Shown here one piece after another: positions 30,389-42,300 of a stretch of 64,000 nucleotides of DNA (its first letter is position 1; every line of letters starts with the position of its first letter). This DNA comes from Nematostella vectensis (taxonomy: Eukaryota > Cnidaria > Anthozoa > Actiniaria > Edwardsiidae), in contig NC_064046.1 of NCBI RefSeq assembly GCF_932526225.1, forward strand, positions 2,604,001 to 2,668,000, written 5' to 3'. The position numbers and the translations under genes are program-made. The notes beneath the pieces were generated by a model, which was given only the letters and a program-made list of their open reading frames with translations, did no database searches and was not told the DNA's origin.

Positions 30389-33300
30389 ATGTCGAATTTT
30401 AGCGATTTGTTACAGCAAGCTGAACAGTTGACGGCGGACATGGATAGCGGTTGGGAATTACCGAGAATTGATCGCAACCTCCATCAGCTCGCTGAGGCAG
30501 GACAGAGACTGCTCTCGCGTAGTAGTACTACGGCAGGCGAGAGGGCTGATGTGAAAGCGTAAGTACAAATGCTATTAAGCTCGTGTGGGTCTGAGATAAG
30601 AAGTGAGATGATTACGGAAAAATGGATGTAAATTTTATGTACACCTATTAAAAAAAAAGGTTGCAAACGACAAATGGGAATTGGCGAATGGCAGATGCAA
30701 GCCCGAAAGCTACTTATGGATAAGGTTATAAATGAACTTAAGCGATTACAGAGCCAGGCATTGATGACTGATCTACAATTCTCCTGCATTCAGAAGAAAC
30801 ACAATGAGACACCACATTTCGGTCATACAACTTACATTTGCTGATCAACCAATTTGTTGTTTACAATGGCAACTTTTTTTAATAGGTGTATACCTTTATA
30901 CAACTTTGCACTTTTGGGGGGTGGGGGGGAGACAAAATTTACTGTTCTCTAGGATCAAGGGGGGGCATTGAATCTGTGCTAAAATGGTAGTGGATACATA
31001 ATGTATACAAAGGTCAATTCTGACATGTGTGAGCTCTTAAAACGTTATGTAAAACAGGGGTTATTAGCTTGTCTCCAAAAAAAACCTCCTATATTTATCA
31101 CCTATTTCCATACTACCAATACAGGGCTGTAGCAGGGGTGGGGGGGGGCACTTGGGGCATGTTCCCCCCCCCCCCCAATATTTTAAAAAAATTTATGAGG
31201 AAATGACCTGTAGGGGCGTAGCTGTGTCCCCCCCCCCAATATTTTCATAATGTTTCTGTATTGTGCCCCACCAATCTTATGTGGCCTGCTATGGCTCTGC
31301 AATAAGAAATTCCCCTCTCCTTGTCTGCCGTCTATTCTGTTTGGCTAATGAGACGGTATGATTCCACCATGTTCTTTATTTTATTAGCTCTATACTACTG
31401 GGCTCTAAAGGTTTTGATGTCCCTAAGCTCTCTGAAAAACTGGACCAGCTTGACACAACCAAGACATTTGAGCCAATTGAGCCGGTCAGGGAGACAGATA
31501 TCCAGGTATGTGGAGAAACTATGGAAGACTGGTATGGTTATGTTCTCATCCTCCTGAAAACCATCAGTTAAAACCGACATGACGGAAAAACCCTGAACAT
31601 GCGCACTTCGAAGAAATGGAGAAAGAAGATACAAGCTCTTACAATTGTCATCAGTTCCTTGTATTCCTGACTGATTTTCACTTTTCAAAACACAAAAAAC
31701 GTGAGGCTGAAATGCACATACCCAGATTTTGGCCTTTTCAGATAATTTTTTCCTTGATCATCCTTGCACTATGTATGAGCTCAGGGACGAAAAGCTCAAA
31801 TTTCAATGTCACCTTACAAAAAGTCGCATCAATTTTAAAAAAAGTCGCATTTGACATTTTGTTTGATATTACTCACTAAGTACTTAGGGGAATTTTCCGC
31901 GTTATTTGATGTGAAATGAGCTTATTGGAAACTTCAAGTCATGTTTTCCCATCATGTCGTGTAAACCAAGATAAAGCATTCTCAACTAGCATGCCAATTG
32001 GCCATATCAGCTATAAGTTTGTGCGCACATAACCATAGAAACTCACCTCAACTACCAGAATGCACTTTTTTAAGCTTGCACCACACGAAGCGCACGCTGC
32101 ATGATGGTAGTTGGGGTAGGTTCCAATGGTGAGTGTGCGCGCATCCTTATAGCTGGAATGGCCTATTCCAAGTTGAACAATTGTTTGTTTCTCGTAATTA
32201 ACATCACAACTGCATGCTCATGCCTGGCGTTACCTTTTGCAGGGATTTCTCAGGAATGAAAGAGAGAACGCAATTCTTTCCGCTATTGAAGAAGCTAGAA
32301 AAAGTGTAAGCATTCTGTAATCCAATTTTACAATAAAACCTTTCCAGTCTTTTATTCCTTAGCTGGATATATAGCTAATACTGTCGCCAGGGTCGCCAGT
32401 GTATATTATTATGTACTTGTCTGTGTTTTTTTTCAAAATTATCATAATAAGATGATTGATTGATGATGGTGATTGATGATTTTGATTGGTGTAATATAGA
32501 ATTGGAAATATACTTATATAAATACCTTTATATGATATCCCTTAATCAAGTTTCATCTGTATAAGTGGACTAGTAGTTTCTTATCAAACCTCTATTTAAT
32601 CAATGTCTTAAATGATTCCAAATAACCAATAGAGTTACTGCAGTACATAAGCATGTAGTAATTTTATTATTCGCTTGACACAGACATTTGCCCAGTCCAA
32701 GAAGTACCAGTGGAGTTGTATGGAGAGTGAACTAGAGCAGGAGAAAGAGAAAATTTTCAACTCTCTGCTTGGTGCCCAGGAATCAGTTGAGTTTCTACCT
32801 GAGCCAGAGGTGAGAAATTTTATTATGGTCATTTGTAAGCTTTTTGCGATTTCATATATTATATTTATTGGTGGTGTTACATTGCTTGTTCAAGGGTAGC
32901 ACTATGTAATGTTTTTACATTCTAATTTTGTAGCTCATTTTCACATGTTCCGCCATATAGCGTCAATAACTGCTATAAACCGCTCCCTGGCTTCTGTCAT
33001 TCAAACTGCAGTTGGTGCATTTTGATTGGTCCGTACCCTCAGCAAAGGGGGTTTTGATTTTAAACCATTTCAGTACTGGCCAATGAAATGCTTCAATGAT
33101 TTTGAATGATGGAAGCCAGAAATCAGTTTAGCTGTTCGAAATCGTCAAACAAGAGTCCAGAATATTGAAAATTGTGGTGTCAATTATGATACTTATTGAG
33201 TAATATAGGCATGATGAAACAACTTGAATTTCTTTTTCTAGGTATTCTCTGCTAGTTCTCTGAACATGCATGGTCGATCTGCTCTAGATGCCACTGAACT

Positions 33301-36300
33301 TGCATATGCACGCCAGGTAAAAAGCCGGTTTGTTGTATTTATAACCATAAGTAGATCTACCCTTGCCTCAAATATTTTGTTTTGAATATAATTTTAATTG
33401 GTTGGCCTGTCTCTTATGAAATTCCTCCTTGACATTCATTAGCTCAGAAATCCTGGGTCCATTCTTGACAATTTTGCTGATACATAAACCAGAGACGACC
33501 ACTATAAAACAAGACACAAGCAAAGAAGAATTTGGTCTCAGTTGTACCCATTCATTGTTTGGTACTCTAGCCATTATCAGTCATCGTCATCATAAGGCAT
33601 CACCATCGGTCTATAATACATGTTTGTCCCACAGGTTTACATTCACAATGAGGCTGCGGTCACTGGGATGCCTCACAATATTGTTGATGGCTTCCTAGAA
33701 GTCGCAGACCGCCTTGAAGAGAAGGTATTTGTGTCAATTTTAGGTGCCTTAAAAGTTTTGTTAGGAACTGTGAATAGTTCACTGTTTCAGTCGATTGAAT
33801 ATACAGTTTGTAACAAAGGGATCTTGTTAAAACTTCGGGAGGGGTCAAGCACCAACTCAGAAAAAAGAATTGGAAAATGAGAAAAAAGATTATCCATTAT
33901 ATGTATTTTTTTGTAATATTGTGCCGAGATATAAGAATAATGCTATGAATATCATATTATGTGGTGCCAAGTTCTGTCTATATATTATATAGATGGTCAT
34001 TAAGGAAAATAATTAGGATAATGTATAGGGATAGGATATATTTTTCTTGGATTTTTTTTTTACCTTTACAAGAACTTGAAGTACTCTATTGTTATTGTTG
34101 TTTTTTTTATTCAGAGTGTTAGAGACTTCTGGCCCTTTATCAAAGACCTTGGTGAGATAGGCCACTCACGCGAATCCCCTCACAAAATAAGGTACTTACA
34201 GTTAAAAGAATACTTCCATTAATAACAGGGCTTTCATTAACTTTCAGAGTAGTTGGTGAAAATGGATAAGTAGAGGGTGGGAGGGATTTTATATTTTAAG
34301 TTTAAACAAAACTTAAGTCAACTCTTAAAAAAAAGTAGCCGATGCTTGGTGAAAAATAGCTGCCACTTCTGGCGGCCGCTGGGGCCTAACAAAACCTCTG
34401 AATAATACTGACTACTGAATTCTGACATTTTTTGTCTGTACCAGGTTCTCACCAGAATTCCAAGTCCAATTTTTAGAAAGAGCCAGACATTTCCTTGAGG
34501 AAAGGTAAAAATATGAAATTTTATATTTCAATCCAGATCCCTTTTTGAATCACAGGTGGTTCAGTGTATTAGAGTGGAACCTCACACCTCTGCTGAAATG
34601 GGTTTGATTCCTGGTTAAAGCACTGGGAGTTTCTTTTGTCTCTTGGCCCTGGATTTGACTTGTTGAACATGTGGGCTTATTAGAAGCTTATGTTCCTTAG
34701 CCCCAAACATTTGCATTCTTGGTATACACGTTTTTTTTAACCAACGGGTTTCAAGCGGTATATATGCAAGCTGACAACAAATTTGTTGAACAGTTTAAAA
34801 TCCTTGCGTTCTTATAAATAAGATTGGAACCACCTCCCACCCCTCCCCCCTAAAACCACCAACCACCCCCCTGGTACCAGTACCCACCCGTCCCCACAAC
34901 TTTTGCCCCCCCCCCCCCCCCACTTATGGGACCACCATTGTTCACAACTATAAGGAGGGATATTAGTTCCTGATTTATTTAGTTATTATTTTCCAGGTAC
35001 CTGAGATACGTACAGGAAACAGTCTATGACAACCTCCAAAGTGCACAGCTAGGAGGCGTGCCTGGGACCTTCCCCCTTGTTAAAAGTTTCCTCAAGATTA
35101 AGCTACCACATGGGGCCCAAGGACTTGAGGTGAGGCCTGGAAGCAACACCCTACAGTTAGCCTGGCAGCTTTATTTTGCTGGCATTGTGACCTTATTTTC
35201 TTGTCTTTATCACCATCTCGATCATATGCCAGGATGAGATGACGCTGCTAACATTTCAGAGCATCTTTATCACCACTGAAATTATCCTGATTTTTATGAT
35301 ATTATTTTAGTTCAGTGTTTATTTTCCAGGATGGGGATCTGGATGGTACCCCTATATGGCCGTTAATATACTATTGCATGCGATGTGGAGACCCTGATTC
35401 TGCCCTTCAGGCAGTAGGGTACATTCCGTGAGTTGACAATACTCATTTACTTTTTAAATTATGCCTGTTCATGAATTAAAGAGTCTCTTTCTGTTGCTAT
35501 TTTGTCATCCTAGCAAAGTAAAGCATCCACTTCCTTCAGCTGATTTGAGAAGGCTGTAATGAAATATTCAATTGATCTTAGAAAACAAATTATAAAAGAT
35601 TTTTTAATGATTCTTTGTATAATTTGTGTTTCAATTGAATGATGACAATAACAAAGGTGTGGTTGACAAGAGCTCTTTATCAATTTTCTGTGCCTATTGT
35701 GCCCCCCCCCCCCCTCCAAATATTTTGAGGCCTGCTACATCAGGCTACACCTGCAGCAATTGTATACAATGGCTGGTTATTAGCCGGGTTCGATTTTAGC
35801 ATGGAGTCATTCCAGCATGATGTTTGCTTATCAACTCTACTCAATCACCTGAGCAATGTAAGAATGGTTAGAGTTTTATGGTTTACTGTAACAAATACTG
35901 AAATTGAGTCATCACCCTTCTCCCCCACAGACAACACCTTAGCGATTTCAAGGACTTTTTCCGGGAATATATCAACAGTGATAGAAGAAGGTACAGTTTA
36001 GTAGGAAGTAGAATTTCTTTGAAAAAGGTATTTATGGCCAGAAATAAAAAATAAAATTTCTTTATAGCCAGGAATGTGATTTATTTTGTATTATTGTTTC
36101 ATGTTGTCTAGAATTAACCCCAGCACAGAAAGCAAAGTGCGCCTTCAGTATCGCAGATCAGTGCGTACTAGCCAAGATCCATTTAAAAGGTATAGTCGTC
36201 TTTAAAACATTTTATAGGAACATCACAATGCAGATTTTATGTGGCTGTTTTTCTGTTGATATCTGTAATGTTTTTTCTGTACTTCAAATATCAGAAGTGT

Positions 36301-39300
36301 ACAACTTCTTAAATGACCCCACCTAACATCACTTGAACTTCATCTTTGCCTATAGATTTAAACTTTTTGGAAGTATGTATGTATATCCAGCAAATAATAT
36401 TATAAGGCAGGATTATATGTATAGAGGATTGAGCCCTGATTAAATGAACAGAATGTCTTCTTTGTGCAAAACTGTGTGTTCTGATTGGCCATGTACACAC
36501 CAAGGTATCTTTGGATAATTTTTCATCACTTTTCTTTGTCCAGGGCGGTGTACTGCCTGGTTGGCCACTGTGATTTGGCAGATAATCACCAGGAACTTGC
36601 CACAAAGACGGAGGATTACTTGTGGCTGAAGGTATGGCATGCAACAAAATCCCTCCAATAAAAGAAGTTGAGTACTTACTGTAAGCTATGTATGACATAC
36701 CTAAATAATGATCAAAAAATATTAATAAAACCTCCCCTCTCCTATTTAGGTTAAGTACGCAGCTCTTACAAGCTGCAATTTGATTGGGCAAATGAACAAT
36801 ATCCGCACCTCGACACAAAGAACGAGAAGAATAGAGACAAAAGAACTCCTTTGTAGAACAAAGATAATAGGAGACAAAGCAGATGCGTACTTACTCCCTA
36901 TTTACAGTCATGGCCTGTGTATTTTTGCTTTTGTAGTCATTTGATATGCTCTCTTGTGTATGTGTTTCTCACCTTAGTCAAGAAGTTGATACAGGAGTTA
37001 TACGAAAATTGGTTAACATTTCTCTCTATACTCTCATTTCCTAGTTGAGTCTTGTAAGTGTTGATCAGAGTGATGCCCAAGATGAAATGACATTAGACCA
37101 ACTACAAATTCTACTCCTTGAACAGTTTGGTGAGAATTTGTTATCATAAGTCAGGGGGAGAGAGCTGACCTAAAACCCGAAACTGACAAAAAATATCTGA
37201 AATGAGCTTATTTGAAGCCTTAAGTCATGTTTTTCCGTCATGTCTGTTTTTCATGTGTTGACAGCATAACAAAAAAGTATGTCAAGTCTCATAAATAAAG
37301 TAGAAAGAAAATAATTTTCTATAGATTATGAGACTGTGCCAGACCTACTCCTTGTAATTTCCTTGTTCCTTGTTGCAATTTCCCATTTAATTTATCCTCT
37401 CGATGTTAAACATCGAGATTTGCTATTTCATTTTTTCAATTGTTTTTTGTGCTTTTTACCAGAACATTGAAATTACTTGCCTGTTCTTAATATTTTAGGG
37501 TTTATTGTTGTTTGCTTATTTGAAGCTTTAAGTCATGTTTTTCCGTCATGTCTGTTTTTCATGTGTTGACAGCATAACAAAAAAGTCTGTCAAGTCTCAT
37601 AAATAAAGTAGAAAGAAAATAATTTTCTATAGATTATGAGAATGTGCCAGACCTACTCCTTGTAATTTCCTTGTTCCTTGTTGCAATTTCCCATTTAATT
37701 TATCCTCTCGATGTTACACATCGAGATTTGCTATTCCATTTTTTCAATTGTTTTTTGTGCTTTTTACCAGAACATTGAAATTACTTGCCTGTTCTTAATA
37801 TTTTAGGGTTTATTGTTGTTTACTTGTTATGTTTCATTGTTTTGAAGGCGAGACTCACTTTGGTGCCTACCAGCAACCCTTCCTGTATTTCATGGTCTTG
37901 TTCCTTACTGGTCAGTTTGAGGCTGTAAGTATGAATAGCATTCACTAGGGAGACTGTGCATGCTACTGTAGAAAACGATGGGGTTGATTGTTGGGAAAAG
38001 TCAACTTAACCTCAAGAGCTAGCATCAATGGATGTGTTATTGTATAGGATGATCCTTAAGAAATAGCAGTGAATGTTAATCAAGCATTCCTTTGTTATTT
38101 GAAAATTCACCAGTTTATTTGGAAGAAAACAGTAGCCACGCATGATTGAAGTAATACTTTGTCAACAATATTTTATTGAAAGCATCTCAGTCACCTGCTT
38201 AAATAAGCCGATGGAAATGGATTCTTTGAAAGGGTCAGTATTGTGCGGGAGAGTAAAATGGTGGCATGAATGGTCTTCTTCAAAGAAGAATTGAAGTCTA
38301 GATTAAGTTATGTTTCTGTCAATAAATTTATATTTATAACCAGTTAATATGATGAGGATTATGTTGCCCACACGTCCCATGTCTACTCACTGATTCATCC
38401 TGTCCCTTGGCTCGGCAGGCAGTTGAGTTCTTATCACGAGTGGAATTCTTTAGAAGTCATGCTGTTCACATCGCCATCTCCCTGTATGAGATGGGTCTTC
38501 TAGCAGTTTCGGAATCATTGCAAACACAATTACGTAAGTCTGGAACTTCTCAGAGATGATGTTGAGTCAACAGGGTGGATCTAGATTGGGGCATGGGGGG
38601 GGGGGGGGAGAATTTATGTAAGGTGTGGTAAGGAAGGTGTTCTTCTGAATATTTCCTTATATCTCTTCTTATTTTCCCCAAACATGTCTGAGAATAGGGG
38701 TGGCCCTGCCCTCATATCCACTGGGAGCCATATACCTTTCTCCATGGAATTCAACATTGTAAAGAAAAGAAGGGGTGTTAAATCTTTTTACGAGCCATTC
38801 TTGCTGCTTTGTATCTTGCAGGTGATTACTTGCAGTTATAATGGATTCTTTCTTAAGTTAGAAGCTCTATTAAGCCCCCCCCCCCCTCCTTTCCAATAAG
38901 CCCCCACACACACACACAAAAAAAAATCTTTAAAAGATTTCCCTCTCTCCATAAGACCCTCCTTCCTCCCACCCTCTTTTTCCCTGAGAGATAGGAGAAG
39001 TGTTTCTTGTTTGGTTCTAATGTAAAAAAAAATACCAAATGAAATTGTTGATGTAAAGGGAGATGTGATAATTTGTAGCATCTAGCATGTAAAACAAGTT
39101 ATGGTAATTTTCTGTCTGTTTGCTGACATTGTTTTTAGTGACAACTGACCCCAGTACCCCCCAGCCATTCAGGCAGCTCAACTTTGCACGTCTCATCATG
39201 TCTTACACACGCAAATTTGAAATGACAGACCCAAGAGAAGCGTTGCAGTACTTCTATCTCTTGAGGTAATGTCCACTTTCTAAAATTTGTTGATAGAATG

Positions 39301-42300
39301 TGAGTCAACTCAATGGAGTGAGTTGCTTACTCCAAACCTTCGGTCCATACCAAAAGGAGTCTGACTGCTTCTTATATGGGTTATCTCATCATCCTTCCAA
39401 TACAACTGACCTTGATTCTCACTCATCCCATCCTGTTCAAAGATATAAATGACCTATACTTATAAGAACCTCTCAGAGGAAGCAACACAGGTTTAAATAG
39501 CGGTTGCTGTTGCATCTGTTGTTCTTGCTGTGCAAAGAGGGGGGGGCTGGCTGAGTGACAAAGGGGGAGGGGGTAATTAAATGTTATGTTACATATGGCT
39601 TTCTGGCAGCACAAAGGGCGGGATAGACCCCCTAAACCCTCCCCCTAGATCTGCTACTGGTTGTTGTTGTTGTTGATGATGTTTATCTCACTATTAATGA
39701 AATTATCTATGTTATTAATAATCATTGGTTGATGATGTTGTGGTTATGTTGATTTTCTTGTTGCAGTTGATGTTTTTATGTACTTTGTTTAATGCTAACC
39801 AGTAAAAGGTATTTTCCATCAATGTTGAGTGGTTTTGTTAATGGTTGAATATTCTCTTCAGAAACATCAAGAGACCCCATGGCGGAGATCTTTTCATGGA
39901 ATGCGTCAGTGAGCTTGTACTAGAGACCAGAGAGGTAGGAGGGTTTACTACAGGGTGCGAAGTCTGGACTTCAAAATATACATTCTATACACCTATTTCA
40001 CAAAGGTTTGTCAGTGCAAATGGCAAATGGTAAGGGGTTATGGGTACTAATGATTCGTAAAATTAAACGTGTGAAATAAAGTTCAGCAATGTCAGAGCCA
40101 AGCATTGGTAACCTTTAATGGGTAATTGTTTTGGTTTATCCATATTCTTTGAGACGCATGGTTACTTTCGGTCGTAGAACTGCCATTCGCCAATCGCCAT
40201 TTGCATCTGCACTTCAACCTTTATTCAAATAGGTGTATACAACCAATATACTGTATATAATACGCTAAGGAATGGACTGTTGTCAACCTTAAACGAAAAA
40301 ACGGCTGAGCTAGAAAACTCCGAAACCACGCCATTTCCACACATTTCCGGAGAAGAGGTGTGCAAAATGGTTTTTATTTCAAGATTATACCGGATAGAAA
40401 ATTTCTAATTCACGCTAATGACGTTCAGACCTCCACGTCTTTCAAGAAAAACACACTAAAGTATACAGTAATAAGCCATCTCCAAAAATATGGTAGAAGA
40501 GAAATCTTATTTTAGACAATTTCGGAAGATGTGTAAAATCAAATCTGAAAAAGAATTCGAATACTTGCCGTAGTTTCATTGCAGCTGAAAAAAAAAACAT
40601 CTTTTTACTGTTATTTAGAAAGGCATTATTCCTACCTAAAAAAAAGTAGATTCTTTAGCTCCGTCGCGCATAAACAAAATGGCTCACAAACAAGAAAACG
40701 GAAGAAAAAAACTTTTATCTATTACTACAAGACTTTTGACTTTTGAACAAGTTCAATTTTATAAAAGCAAAAGGTTTGTTCATTACAAATAGTTGGCAGT
40801 CATTTTGTGTTTCCAGACCCACATACCTTTTACATAGATTTTTATAAAAGAGTATGGAATCGACCACCGAGGTCAAAGCGAGGATTCACGATCCACTCTC
40901 TTATTCACAAAACCCAACATATTAAGTTATATATGAACGTGCGAAGAATTCGTTTGTCAGATTCCCGCCAAAAACATCATACACAGGGCTCCCAACACGG
41001 ATATAGGAAAACAGGAAAAGGTGGAATACTAAAATATGGACGGTATTTTATAGAAAGCGCCTTTTCACATCTTTATAAGGTAAATTAAATGAGAAAAATA
41101 TATTGGGGACTCAAAAGGGAGGCATTTGTTTAATTAATGTTTATGACGACGCATACTATTCCCCTAAAGCAACAGGAAGCCCGATACATTGAAGGATTGA
41201 AATATACCTTAAAAAGTTTTATACAACAAAGAATTGCTTTTCGTGAATACTTCACGGGTAACCACTAGTTGTATATAAGCTATGAAAATTCACCAATTTT
41301 ATGGAAAGCTTAAATTTTGAAAGTTCCAAGTCATCCATAACTTGTCGCCATTTTCATTCAATTTTGGGAGACAAATCATGTGAAAAAAATCTTGAAATAA
41401 CCATAAAAACTGTTATACTTTAGTTGATAGATTCTATTTGTAAAATATAATAAATATTGCAATAGCTTTCCAAAATCAGCTGCTGAAAATGCATGGTTTC
41501 TCAAACAAAGTCTTTGGCTAGGGTAACAAAATTGAAGCTGATCTGCAACTGAGCCTCTTTAAACAAGTTGCATTTACGTATAATGTTCACCATGTTTTAT
41601 ATTAGTATCCTAACAACTGTGCTCATGTAACTCTTGAAAATTTTTTATCAACAGTTTGAAATGCTTCTTGGAAAACTGGAACCTAATGGCACTAGAAAGG
41701 TACATGTTCAAAAGATTCCAGTAGTTTTCAGTTTCCTTGAGATGAAGCTGAATGGTTCATTATAACTTTTTCCCCCAATCTGTAAAGCCTTGCTCCCAAT
41801 CTATAAATCCTAGGGCAGAAGTGGAAATTTGAATTCCCTTAGTGTTGAATGAGTTGTCTTACTTGTTCAGCCTGGTTGCATCGACAAGTTCCAGCGAGAT
41901 CGCCAAGACACACAGGCTATTATTGAAAGAGTTGCCAAAGATACTGAGGAAAAAGGGCTGTTTGAAGAGGCAATTCGTCTCTATGACCTTGCCAAAGTAA
42001 GTAACCAAACTTCCTTAGTGTTTTAAGAGGCGGTATGGCTTAATGACTTTGCCAAGGTAAGTGATCAAACTTTTTAGGATTTTCAGAGGTGATCTAGCTC
42101 TAAGACTTTGCCAAACAAATGATCAAAATTCCTTAGGGTTTTAGTAGGTGGTTTTGCTCTATTGTCTTGCCAAGGTAAGTAATCAAGTCTCCTTAGGGTT
42201 TGAAGAGCGATTTGGCTCTATGACCTTGGCCAGGATAAATGATGAAACCAAATAATTAAAGGTAAATGATCATGACGATGATGATTAGAAGCGTAATAAG

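Noticed and set aside
40807-41088. 93-codon frame inside NUP93 intron 18
   Set aside because: No domain or repeat similarity, and the exons on either side join perfectly without it.
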